Shown here: positions 1-7,825 of the stretch, one piece after another
Numbering within the stretch: position 1 is the first letter of the stretch
Layout: each line of letters starts with the position of its first letter
From: Salinisphaera sp. T31B1
GTDB lineage: Bacteria; Pseudomonadota; Gammaproteobacteria; Nevskiales; Salinisphaeraceae
NCBI RefSeq assembly: GCF_040361275.1
Contig: NZ_APNH01000003.1
Coordinates: 62,001 to 126,000, forward strand
Reading direction: 5' to 3'
DNA length: 64,000 bases
Made by a program: the position numbers and the translations under genes
The notes under the pieces: generated by a model
The model's input: only the letters and a program-made list of their open reading frames with translations
What the model was told of the DNA's origin: nothing
The model's database searches: none

Positions 1-488
1 ACGTCGGTGGCGTCCACCCGATAATCCAGGGTGATCGTGTTGCCGGGCGCATGCTCCGTGATGAACGTGCGAGCCCGGCCAAGCATGAAGGTATGCGCGG
101 GTTCGGTCCAGGTGGCGCCGCCCACGGCGGGCAGGGCGAGGATCTTGACCGGCGGCTGGTCCATGATGGGGTAGTGCGTGGTCACCGATTTCCGCGCGAC
201 CCGATAATAGCCATCGTCGCGGCGGGTGACATAGAACCGTTCGCCGCTGTCGTTGCGACGAATGACGATGTCCGGTTCGCCGGCGAAGTCGCCGACGCTG
301 ACATTGCTCATCACCCGGGTGCTGGTCTGCATGGGCTCGCCCATGGGCTTGAGTTCCACGCGGTAGGTCCATTCCAGGCCGGGCGCGAGCGGGTAAAGTG
401 CTTTGGGGTCCACATCGGCGCCGCAGGCCGTCAACCCGGCCGCCGCCGTCACTGCCAGTGCCAGAGTGCGTAGGCCGGTCATGCTCAT
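1..488 (-). CDS. Putative lipoprotein, 3' end beyond window
   Basis: The reading frame starts at an ATG whose first bases overlap the stop of the upstream gene (ATGA), so the two are probably translationally coupled. The N-terminus is a lipoprotein signal: a hydrophobic stretch rich in Leu, Ala and Val, then the lipobox LTAC with Cys at residue 22. The rest is a soluble, beta-rich domain facing the periplasm, with many Thr, Val and Arg. The frame is still open at base 1, so the C-terminus is missing. I do not recognise the family. It is the last visible gene of an ExbB/ExbD-like operon, so a role in that envelope complex is possible but is inferred only from position. Confidence 0.72.
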   Translation of the reverse strand, partial: MSMTGLRTLALAVTAAAGLTACGADVDPKALYPLAPGLEWTYRVELKPMGEPMQTSTRVMSNVSVGDFAGEPDIVIRRNDSGERFYVTRRDDGYYRVARKSVTTHYPIMDQPPVKILALPAVGGATWTEPAHTFMLGRARTFITEHAPGNTITLDYRVDATD

Positions 489-997
489 TTCTCCGGAAGG
501 CTGGGTTCGGGCACGTCGTGCAGGTTGATCTGCTGATGGTCGGGCGCGAACGCCGACGGATTGCTCGTGCGCAGCGTGCCGTCGGTGGAGGTGACATCGC
601 CCATCTGCAGCTGGCCGTTGCGCATCGCGTCCCGGGCGCGCTCGACCCGGGTATGCAGATCGCGGTTGTAGGGCAGCGCAAAGGCCCGCGGAATACCCAG
701 GGGCTCGTCGTCGACGATGGGCGTCACCCACAGATAGATCTGGCCGGGCCGCCCCAGATTCTCGTCGGGCTCGAGCACGGAGGAGGCGTTGAGCAGAAAA
801 TGCGGCGGCAGGGCGCCGCGGGTTGGCCAGCCGCGCAGATCCTGCAGAGACTGCCAGGTGACGAAATACAGCGCGCTGACCAGCACGATACACGCCAGGC
901 GGATCCACAGCGGCCAACCGCTGCGGATATTGAGCGCGAGCACGAGCACGCCGAGTGCGACATAGGCGCCGCCCAGCAGCCACAGGGTCTGATTCAT
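485..997 (-). CDS. Hypothetical membrane protein (170 aa)
   Basis: A 170-residue protein with two N-terminal hydrophobic segments (about residues 4-22 and 29-46) followed by a soluble domain of about 120 residues. A region around residues 75-115 contains the motif IYLWVTPIVDDEPLG, which looks like an extended domain in the periplasm. It lies 42 bases after the ExbD-like gene and overlaps the lipoprotein gene by four bases, so it belongs to the same operon. No family is recognised. It probably works with the energy-transducing ExbB/ExbD-like pair (inferred from position). Confidence 0.7.
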   Translation of the reverse strand: MNQTLWLLGGAYVALGVLVLALNIRSGWPLWIRLACIVLVSALYFVTWQSLQDLRGWPTRGALPPHFLLNASSVLEPDENLGRPGQIYLWVTPIVDDEPLGIPRAFALPYNRDLHTRVERARDAMRNGQLQMGDVTSTDGTLRTSNPSAFAPDHQQINLHDVPEPSLPEK

Positions 998-1039
998 TGC
1001 CGATCCTCGTTCATTGTTGTCTCGGTGGCATTGCGATCG

Positions 1040-1636
1040 TCATTCGACGATGGACGTCTGAAGTGTGTTCACGTTGGAGACCGAGCCATCGCCGTTGACG
1101 GTGAATCGCACCGCGGTCTTTTCCTGATTGGGATAGTCGAGCGTGGTCGTGCCCTTGTAGACGACTTCCAGTCGCGGGTTGACTCGGGTGACCGCGACAT
1201 CGACCTCCACCGGCTGTCCGGTCTCGGAGGCGTAGTACTGCAGGTTGACGATGTATTCGCCCGGCGCGCGGCCGCGTACGGTCACCACCTCCTGGTTCAG
1301 CTCGTTGGTAATGCGGTTTCCATCGACGATCATCTCGTCGTTGATCAGGCCGCGATCGTCGCGATCGAGGTTCATCAGGCCGGCTTCCGGATGCAGGTAC
1401 CAGACCTTGTCGCCGCTCGGACCTTTCACCCACAGATCGATATCGTCCGGCCGACCGGGCTCCCAGGTGGCGGTGACGATATATTCGGCCTTGGCCGGAA
1501 TATCGCCCTGCTTGGTCGGCGGGTTGAGAAAGAACACCGCGATCAGAAACATGAACGTGAAGCCGAGCAGGGCGTTGAACAGCAGATCCGTGAACGGATC
1601 CGTGTCGCTGTGGCGGCGCGTGCGGCGAAAAGCCAT
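1040..1636 (-). CDS. ExbD-like membrane-anchored protein with DUF2135-like domain
   Basis: 198 aa. The N-terminus has the layout of ExbD/TolR/MotB-type partners: a short basic cytoplasmic tail, Asp-Pro-Phe-Thr-Asp ahead of the membrane, and one transmembrane helix (about residues 17-37) that contains Asn. The outer domain has a DIDLWVKGPSG segment followed by LDRDDRG, resembling proteins of the DUF2135/YfaP type (resemblance judged by eye). The gene starts six bases after the ExbB-like gene ends, so the two are almost certainly co-translated and form an ion-driven complex. The substrate or partner is unknown. Confidence 0.72.
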   Translation of the reverse strand: MAFRRTRRHSDTDPFTDLLFNALLGFTFMFLIAVFFLNPPTKQGDIPAKAEYIVTATWEPGRPDDIDLWVKGPSGDKVWYLHPEAGLMNLDRDDRGLINDEMIVDGNRITNELNQEVVTVRGRAPGEYIVNLQYYASETGQPVEVDVAVTRVNPRLEVVYKGTTTLDYPNQEKTAVRFTVNGDGSVSNVNTLQTSIVE

Positions 1637-1642
1637 GGCCGG

Positions 1643-2398
1643 TCAGTGGCCGCGCGTGCCGAACGGGTGTTGCTGGGCGAAGATCACGATGCGTGTCTGC
1701 AGCCGGTCGGCAGCCCGGTCGAGCAGCAGATAGTGCAGGCTCAACACCATGCTCGTGGCCAGACCGACAAGGGTGGTGTAGAGCGCAACACGCATGCCCT
1801 GGCTCATGCCGACCAGCAGCTGCTGGATGGCGGCCACGTCGAAAGACTGCGTACTGTCGACGGTGGCGAGCATCACGATGAAGCCGATCACCGTGCCCAG
1901 AAGACCGAGCTTGATCAACAGGCCACAGATGAACCAGCCCATTTCATGACTGCCGGCTAGGCGCTCGCCGAGCACGTCGACCAGCGTATCCGGCGGTTCG
2001 CCGCCGCGATGGGCATGTACGTGCAGCAGCGACGCGAGATAGGCCCCGGCCGCGCTGTCGGGCTGTGCATGATCGCCGATTCGCACACGGTCGTCGCCGT
2101 CCAGGCGCAGGCTATCGCCGCCTCGAGTGGCGATGACGATCGCATCGAACCGCGCGGCCTCGCGTGACAACCAGGCGCTGCGTATGCCGCAGTAGGCCCA
2201 GGTGACCACGAAAATGAGCGCGATCAGCAGGCTCACGCGCGTACTGTCACCGGCGATCAGTGCGCTGACCACATGGTACTGCTGGGCAACCCATAGCCCG
2301 AACAACAGCACGCCGGTGATAATCAGCCACTGCTGGAATACATGATAGGACGCCGTGCCCGGCGCACGCGCCTTGAAGCGGGTCAGCGAGACCGCCAT
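1643..2398 (-). CDS. MotA/TolQ/ExbB-family proton channel protein
   Basis: 251 aa from the chosen start, which has a strong ribosome site (GGAGGAG) just upstream; the longer frame to 2515 has none. The protein has two transmembrane helices near the N-terminus (about 23-42 and 52-70), a cytoplasmic domain, and two further helices (about 150-175 and 195-215) with the sequence LGLLGTVIGF typical of ExbB/TolQ/MotA third helices. Such proteins form the ion channel that powers a MotB/ExbD-like partner, here encoded six bases downstream. It leads an operon of four visible genes running off the left end of the window. Confidence 0.85.
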   Translation of the reverse strand: MAVSLTRFKARAPGTASYHVFQQWLIITGVLLFGLWVAQQYHVVSALIAGDSTRVSLLIALIFVVTWAYCGIRSAWLSREAARFDAIVIATRGGDSLRLDGDDRVRIGDHAQPDSAAGAYLASLLHVHAHRGGEPPDTLVDVLGERLAGSHEMGWFICGLLIKLGLLGTVIGFIVMLATVDSTQSFDVAAIQQLLVGMSQGMRVALYTTLVGLATSMVLSLHYLLLDRAADRLQTRIVIFAQQHPFGTRGH

Positions 2399-2530
2399 GA
2401 CTTGCTCCTCCGGTAGGCCGTCGCCGGCGTACCTGTTCGTGTATCGCGCCGGCCTTCTGGGCGGGCCGGTTCGCTGTTGTTGTCTTACGTGCCCGGCGGC
2501 AGTCGGATCCGCCACCGAGCGTCCGCGTGT

Positions 2531-3835
2531 TCAGCCGAAGCTGTCGTGCACCATGTTCTGATACCAGGACCGCGCGTATTCGGATTCGGCCTGCCGGGTT
2601 GCGGCATCGGCCGCCAGAGCCGAAATGCCCCCGGCCTGCTGGATCGCTGCGATGCTATCGCCGTTCAAGGCATAGACCTCGGTCACGCTGATGCCGTAGT
2701 CGGGCGCGACCAGGCTGTAGCAGGCGTTGATCATCTGTGTATCGGCGGGCGTCTCGCCGGCCAGTTCGGCCGCCAGTGCGAACGCACAGATCTTGGCCTG
2801 CATGTTTGCCGCATAGGCGGACTTGGGCATGGGTTCGGCATGGGTCGCGTCGCCGATCACATGAATTCCGTCGTGGCCGGGCACCGAAAAGTCGTGTGCC
2901 GCTACCGGCACCCAGCCGGCTGTATCGGTCAGTCCGGCATCGGCGGCCAATCGGCCGGCGCGCTGCGGCGGAATGATATTGAGTACGTCGGCGGCCACTT
3001 CGTCTCCGCCGGCGGTCGTCACCCGGCGTGCGTCGACGTCCACGGCCACGACACGGGCGCCGTCGCGTCGGCCGCGCCATTCGACGCGGTCCGGATAGCG
3101 CGCATCCCAGCCGATCCGGAACAGCGGCTCCTTGGAGAAATGATCCTTTGCATCGAGCAGCAGGACGCGTGCGTTCGGCTTGTGCCGGGAGGCAAACCAG
3201 GCGATCAGGCTGGCTCGCTCGTAGGGCCCCGGCGGACAGCGATACGGATTGTCGGGCACGGTGATGACCACCTGGCCGTCGTCCGGCATGCGGCGCAGCT
3301 GATCGTGCAGCAGACCGATCTGGTATGCGCCGCCGGGCCAGGCATGTGGTACACGGTCGACCGCCTCGGGGCCATAGCCCTCGATCACCTGCCAGTCGAA
3401 GCCGATCCCCGGCGCGATCACCAGCCGGTCGCCGCCGATACGCCGACCGTCGGCCAGGCGAGCTTCCCGCCGTGTCGTATCCACGCCGTCGATCTCGGCA
3501 TGCACGACTTGTACGCCGGCCGCCGTCAGCGCGGCGTGGGTCTGGGTGATGCGCTCGACCGGGTTGAGGCCGCACACCACGGTGTTGCAGAACGGCCCGG
3601 TGACAAAACGCTGCTGGCGATCGATGAGCGTGATGTCGATCGAGGGCGCCAAACGTCGCAATGCCAGCGCGCAGCTGGCCCCGGCGAAACCGCCGCCGGC
3701 GATGACGACCTGCGGCCGCGGTGCACTCCGTACGATCGGTGCCACGCCGGTCGCGGCCAGCGCCGTAGCGCCGGTCAGGCCACGCAGCAGCGCGCGTCGA
3801 CGTTCATCGACCCGGCGTATCACGGGCTTCGTCAT
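2531..3835 (-). CDS. fccB: Flavocytochrome c sulfide dehydrogenase, flavoprotein subunit
   Basis: 434 aa. It oxidises sulfide to sulfur or polysulfide in the periplasm and passes electrons to the cytochrome subunit. An RRALLRGL twin-arginine-like leader precedes the FAD-binding motif GGGFAGA. Conserved FccB features are present: GPFCNTVVCGL in the region of covalent FAD attachment, Cys in YRCPPGPYERAS, and Cys in NACYSLVAPDYG, the last two forming the redox-active pair in the family. The start at 3835 is preferred because the frame to 3895 adds a basic, non-signal extension. Its 5' end overlaps fccA by 32 bases. Confidence 0.88.
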   Translation of the reverse strand: MTKPVIRRVDERRRALLRGLTGATALAATGVAPIVRSAPRPQVVIAGGGFAGASCALALRRLAPSIDITLIDRQQRFVTGPFCNTVVCGLNPVERITQTHAALTAAGVQVVHAEIDGVDTTRREARLADGRRIGGDRLVIAPGIGFDWQVIEGYGPEAVDRVPHAWPGGAYQIGLLHDQLRRMPDDGQVVITVPDNPYRCPPGPYERASLIAWFASRHKPNARVLLLDAKDHFSKEPLFRIGWDARYPDRVEWRGRRDGARVVAVDVDARRVTTAGGDEVAADVLNIIPPQRAGRLAADAGLTDTAGWVPVAAHDFSVPGHDGIHVIGDATHAEPMPKSAYAANMQAKICAFALAAELAGETPADTQMINACYSLVAPDYGISVTEVYALNGDSIAAIQQAGGISALAADAATRQAESEYARSWYQNMVHDSFG

Positions 3836-4145
3836 GGCTTGTCTCGCGGCCTGTCTGCTGCGCGAAATAGGCGGCCAGAGCGGCCGTACGGGCATCGTCG
3901 TAGCCGGGGGCGATACGATTCATGATCGTGCCCCGGCCTTGCTTGAATGCCTGCATGCGCTGGATGAACACGTGGGTATCCATGCCCGCCAGCGAGGGGA
4001 TGGCGCCTGTGCTGCGGCCGTCGGTTCCGTGACAGGCTGTACAGGCCGCGGCGGTCTGGGCGATCGGCGCGTCCGCGCTCATTGCCGCCCACGGGGTCGC
4101 CGCAATTCCTAGTGCAACAAACTGTAGTAGGCAACGGTTCATCAT
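3804..4145 (-). CDS. fccA: Cytochrome c subunit of flavocytochrome c sulfide dehydrogenase
   Basis: 113 aa with a Sec-type signal peptide (about residues 1-23) and one haem motif CTACH at residues 35-39. Met75 in TIMNRIAPGY is the likely axial ligand. It accepts electrons from FccB and hands them to the respiratory chain. The single haem and small size match short FccA proteins rather than the dihaem form of purple sulfur bacteria. The last 15 or so residues are charged and unusual, and they are encoded in the overlap with fccB. The start could be either of two adjacent ATG codons (4145 or 4142). Confidence 0.85.
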   Translation of the reverse strand: MMNRCLLQFVALGIAATPWAAMSADAPIAQTAAACTACHGTDGRSTGAIPSLAGMDTHVFIQRMQAFKQGRGTIMNRIAPGYDDARTAALAAYFAQQTGRETSHDEARDTPGR

Positions 4146-4471
4146 CCGTCAAGCTACCCCGGCTACCGGCGCGCGGCAAGCGTCGGTTCAACCCCGGCAC
4201 AGCGCGCCTGCGGCGCAGTTGCCGGGTGCTGCAATGCAGCGAGGGTGCGACAGGGCATGTCCGCGATCCGCCGGACTTGCGCAAGACCACGATTGGCGTG
4301 CAATTTATTCACTTGCGCGGTGTCCGAGACAATGGACTGGCCCGTTCGGGAGATCATCCCGTGTGCGCCGAGTCACCGCGCAGGATAATTACAAATGGCC
4401 GCGCGCTGGATCGCCGGCCCGACGCGACCTGGACGTTCGCCGCGACAAGCGCGTTCCGGGCAGGAGAGAGC
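4146..4471. other. Intergenic region between divergent fccA and ABC operon
   Basis: 326 bases separate two divergently transcribed operons, so promoters for both must lie here. I see no convincing sigma-70 or sigma-54 pair and no stable hairpin followed by T. An A/T-richer patch lies around 4290-4330. The only clear signal is the ribosome site AGGAGAG just before the ATG at 4472. Confidence 0.5.
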
Positions 4472-5482
4472 ATGACCCGACCGAGCCGATCCGGTATCCG
4501 GCTGCTGTATGCGCTGGCGCTGGCCTGTGTGCTGCTGCTGAGTGCGTGTTCGGGCGACGACGAAACGTCCGGCACGCGGCTGCGGGTGGGCGTGCTCGAA
4601 TACGGCACGGTCAACTGGGAAATGGACGTCATCCAGCGCCGTCAGCTGGCTGCCAAGCACGGCATCGAGCTGGAAATCGTGCCGCTGGCCTCCGAGAACG
4701 CGCTGGCCGTGGCACTGCAGGGTGACCGGGTCGATCTGATCGTCTCGGACTGGCTGTGGGTGGCCCACCAGCGAACCCAGAATCGCGATTATCAGTTCGT
4801 GCCGTATTCGCTTGCAGTGGGCGCGGTGATGGTCAATCCGGGCTCGGGCGTGCAGACGCTCGCCGATCTGAACGGTCGCAAGCTGGGCGTGGCCGGCGGC
4901 CCGGTCGACAAGACCTGGCTGCTGCTCCAGGCGTACGCGCGCAAGACTGCGAACGAGGATCTGGCCGAAGCCGTCGAGCCGACGTATGCCGCGCCGCCGA
5001 TGATCAACCGTCTGCTGCTCGACGGCGAGCTGCCGGCCGCCATCAATTTCTGGCATTACAACGCGCGGCTGTCCGCGCTCGGTATGAAGCCGCTGCTCAC
5101 CGTCAAGCAGATGCTCGCCGGGCTTGGGGTGGACACGGTGCCGCCACTGCTGGGCTGGGTGTTTTCCGAATCCTGGGCAGCCGACCATCGCGACGCGCTG
5201 CAGGGATTTTTCGCGGCCAGCATGGAAGCCAAACAGGTGCTGGTCGATTCGGACGAGGCCTGGGCGCCGTTGCGCGACAAGATCAAGCCGGAAAGTGATG
5301 CGGTGTTCGCCGCCATTCGCGACGGCTACCGGGCGGGTGTGCTGCATCATTACGGCGCCGCCGAGATAGCGGCCGCCGGTCAGCTGTTCGATATCCTCGC
5401 TCAGCAGAGTGGACGCGAGGTCACCGGTCAGGCTGACTCGCTGTCGCCGGATGTGTTCTGGGATGGCTTTCGCCTGCCATGA
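4472..5482 (+). CDS. ABC transporter substrate-binding lipoprotein, NitT/TauT type
   Basis: 336 aa. A lipoprotein signal ends in LSAC with Cys26. The body has the SsuA/TauA/NMT1-like fold signature: RVGVLEYGTVNWEMDV at the start of the domain, DLIVSDWLWVAHQR in the middle, and a long C-terminal helical region. Start chosen from the AGGAGAG site; upstream frame extension lacks one. It captures a small solute in the periplasm and delivers it to the permease encoded next (four-base overlap). The substrate is not evident. Position at the head of an operon with PQQ-alcohol-dehydrogenase accessory genes suggests an alcohol- or cofactor-related solute (inference). Confidence 0.85.
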   Translation: MTRPSRSGIRLLYALALACVLLLSACSGDDETSGTRLRVGVLEYGTVNWEMDVIQRRQLAAKHGIELEIVPLASENALAVALQGDRVDLIVSDWLWVAHQRTQNRDYQFVPYSLAVGAVMVNPGSGVQTLADLNGRKLGVAGGPVDKTWLLLQAYARKTANEDLAEAVEPTYAAPPMINRLLLDGELPAAINFWHYNARLSALGMKPLLTVKQMLAGLGVDTVPPLLGWVFSESWAADHRDALQGFFAASMEAKQVLVDSDEAWAPLRDKIKPESDAVFAAIRDGYRAGVLHHYGAAEIAAAGQLFDILAQQSGREVTGQADSLSPDVFWDGFRLP

Positions 5483-6222
5483 ATCGTCGCTGGCTGGTAA
5501 GAGCCGGCTCCCTGGTCGGGCTGGTCGTGCTCTGGCAGATCGTGGCATGGATCGCCGCCAGCGATGTGCTCCCGACGCCGTGGGCAGTGCTGTTGAGTCT
5601 GGTATCACACACCCTTTCCGGGGATCTGCCCTATCATCTGTCGATCACGCTGGCCCGCGTGGCCGTCGCCTTCGTGCTGGCCATGGCCATCGGTACGGCG
5701 ATCGGCGTGGTCATGGGGCGCTATCGTCAGCTCGATCTGATGTTCGACGGCGCGCTGGTGCTCGGTCTGAACATTCCCGCGCTGGTGACGATCATCCTCT
5801 GTTATCTGTGGTTCGGTCTGAACGATGTGGCGGCGGTGGTCGCGGTCGCAATCAACAAGATTCCGGTGGTTGTAGTCATGGTGCGCGAAGGCGCCCGCGC
5901 GGTCGATCCGAAACTGCTGGCGGTGGCCCAGGCCTATCGCGTGCCGCGGAGGGTGACGCTGCGGCGGGTGTTTCTGCCCCAGCTGTATCCGTATCTGATG
6001 GCGGCCGCGCGCAGCGGCCTATCGCTGATCTGGAAGATCGTGCTCGTGGTAGAACTGCTCGGGCGCAGCAATGGGGTCGGTTTCCAGCTGCATCTGTTCT
6101 ATCAATTCTTCGATATCACCAGCATTCTGGCCTACACGCTGGCCTTTGCCGGGGTCGTGCTGCTCATCGAAGCGCTGCTGATGCGGCCGCTGGAAGAACG
6201 ACTCACGCGGTGGCGATCATGA
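5479..6222 (+). CDS. ABC transporter permease, NitT/TauT type
   Basis: 247 aa with about six transmembrane helices. The cytoplasmic coupling loop EGARAVDPKLLAVAQAYRVP at about residues 136-155 is the EAA motif of binding-protein-dependent importers. It begins within the stop codon of the binding protein gene and ends overlapping the ATPase gene, so the three make one importer of the SsuABC/TauABC class. Length and layout are normal for SsuC/TauC. Confidence 0.88.
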   Translation: MNRRWLVRAGSLVGLVVLWQIVAWIAASDVLPTPWAVLLSLVSHTLSGDLPYHLSITLARVAVAFVLAMAIGTAIGVVMGRYRQLDLMFDGALVLGLNIPALVTIILCYLWFGLNDVAAVVAVAINKIPVVVVMVREGARAVDPKLLAVAQAYRVPRRVTLRRVFLPQLYPYLMAAARSGLSLIWKIVLVVELLGRSNGVGFQLHLFYQFFDITSILAYTLAFAGVVLLIEALLMRPLEERLTRWRS

Positions 6223-7061
6223 GCGTTGAATCACCTAACGGCGTGTCGCCTGTCACCGACGGGTTGCATATCGTCATCCGGGAGAAGCGTTTCGGCCGGA
6301 CGCCGGTGATCGGGCCGGTCGATTTTCAGGCCGCGGCCGGCGAGTTCGTGGCCGTGGTGGGGCCATCGGGCGCCGGCAAGAGCACGTTGCTGAGCCTGGT
6401 CGCCGGCCTGGACGACGACTACGACGGCGAGATCACCTGGAACGGCGAGCCGCTGTCCACGCCGGGTCGTTCGCCGGCGCGGCTGGGCATGATGTTTCAA
6501 GAGCCCAGGCTCATGCCCTGGCTCAGCGCGCTGGACAATGTCCGGTTGGTGGAGTCCGGCCGCCGTGCCGGCGAACCGGGCTTTATCTCCCGAGCTGTGG
6601 AACTGCTCGAAGAAGTGGGTCTCGGCCAGGCGCTGGACGTCTGGCCGAATCATCTGTCCGGGGGCATGCAGCGACGGGTTGCGCTGGCTCGTGCGTTCAC
6701 GGTCGAACCGCGTCTGCTGCTCATGGACGAGCCGTTCGTATCCCTGGACATGCCCACCGGCAACCGCCTTCGCCAATCGCTGCTGGGACTGTGCGAGCGC
6801 CACCGGCCGCTGGTGCTGTTCGTCACCCATGATTTGCGCGAAGCGCTGGCGCTGGCCGATCGCATTCTGTTCATGGGCGACACGCCGGCGCGTGTCATGC
6901 TCGACTATCGGGTCGACATACCGCGCAATCGCAACCTCGAAAGCGCCGAGGTTGCACAGGCCCAGCAGGCGCTTTTGGGACGTTATCCCGACCTGCTGTC
7001 AGGCATACTTCAGGACAGGCCCGACGAGGCGGCCTGCGATTATAACGAGGACAACCGATGA
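6219..7061 (+). CDS. ABC transporter ATP-binding protein, NitT/TauT type
   Basis: 280 aa. Walker A is GPSGAGKST, the Q-loop is FQEPRLMPW, the signature is LSGGMQRRVALARA, Walker B is LLLMDEPF, and the switch His lies in VTHDLREAL. These are typical of SsuB/TauB ATPases. The C-terminal 50 residues are acidic and less conserved. ATGA overlaps join it to the permease before it and to the second ATPase gene after it, so both ABC systems are translated from one messenger. Confidence 0.9.
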   Translation: MSVESPNGVSPVTDGLHIVIREKRFGRTPVIGPVDFQAAAGEFVAVVGPSGAGKSTLLSLVAGLDDDYDGEITWNGEPLSTPGRSPARLGMMFQEPRLMPWLSALDNVRLVESGRRAGEPGFISRAVELLEEVGLGQALDVWPNHLSGGMQRRVALARAFTVEPRLLLMDEPFVSLDMPTGNRLRQSLLGLCERHRPLVLFVTHDLREALALADRILFMGDTPARVMLDYRVDIPRNRNLESAEVAQAQQALLGRYPDLLSGILQDRPDEAACDYNEDNR

Positions 7062-7825
7062 GCGACGCGCAATCCCCGGCGGTGGCGCTGTCGGTCGACC
7101 GGGTCAGCAAATCCTATGGCAGCCTGAAGGCACTGGACGAGCTGTCGTTGACCGTGCCCAGGGGCGAGTTCGTGGCACTGCTGGGCCCCAACGGCGCCGG
7201 CAAGAGCACTCTGTTTCAGCTGCTGACCGGGTTGTTCGTGCCCGATACCGGCGAAATCGAGGTGGCTGGCCACGACATGCGCCGCGATGCCCGCGCAGCC
7301 CTGGCCAAGCTGGGCGTGGTCTTCCAACAGCCCACGCTCGACCTGGACCTTTCGGTCATCGCCAACCTGCGTTTTCATGCTCGACTGCACGGCATGGGCC
7401 GAAGCGCGCGTACGCGTATCGACGATGAGCTTGCGCGTATCGGTCAGGCCGAGCGGGCACGGGATCCGGCGCGTGCGCTGTCCGGCGGCAACCGGCGCAA
7501 GATCGAGCTTGCGCGGGCGCTGCTGCACGAGCCGTCGCTGCTGCTCATGGATGAGCCCACGGTAGGGCTCGATCCGGGCTCGCGCGAACTGCTGCTGGAT
7601 TATGTTCACCAACTGTGTCGCGAACGCGGCATGGGCGTGCTCTGGGCGACCCATCTGGTCGATGAAGCCGAACGCGCCCACCGGGTGATCGTGCTTCACA
7701 AGGGCCGGCGCATCGCGGTGGATACGCCGCGCGCGCTATGCGAACAGACCGATACGACATCGCTGGGCGAGGCCTTTCTGGCTCTGACCGGCGAAGCACC
7801 ACGAAAAAAAGAGGAGACCGTCTGA
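7058..7825 (+). CDS. ABC ATPase of PQQ-dependent alcohol dehydrogenase system
   Basis: 255 aa. Walker A GPNGAGKST, Q-loop FQQPTLDLDLSV, signature LSGGNRRKIELARALL, Walker B LLLMDEPT and the ATHLVDEAE switch region are all intact. The signature and the following Asp-loop belong to the ABC-2 (exporter-like) group, unlike the neighbouring SsuB-type ATPase. The gene order ATPase, beta-propeller, binding protein, ABC-2 permease is the one known beside quinoprotein alcohol dehydrogenases (ped/exa clusters). It presumably energises the permease at 10134. The transported molecule is not known for this family. Confidence 0.87.
   Translation: MSDAQSPAVALSVDRVSKSYGSLKALDELSLTVPRGEFVALLGPNGAGKSTLFQLLTGLFVPDTGEIEVAGHDMRRDARAALAKLGVVFQQPTLDLDLSVIANLRFHARLHGMGRSARTRIDDELARIGQAERARDPARALSGGNRRKIELARALLHEPSLLLMDEPTVGLDPGSRELLLDYVHQLCRERGMGVLWATHLVDEAERAHRVIVLHKGRRIAVDTPRALCEQTDTTSLGEAFLALTGEAPRKKEETV

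Noticed and set aside
398-1960. Long plus-strand frame of 520 residues
   Set aside because: It is antisense to four genes that have family matches, membrane segments and ribosome sites; rich in His, Gln and Arg, typical of shadow frames.
2477-3925. Plus-strand frame of 482 residues
   Set aside because: Antisense to fccB, whose motifs are unmistakable.
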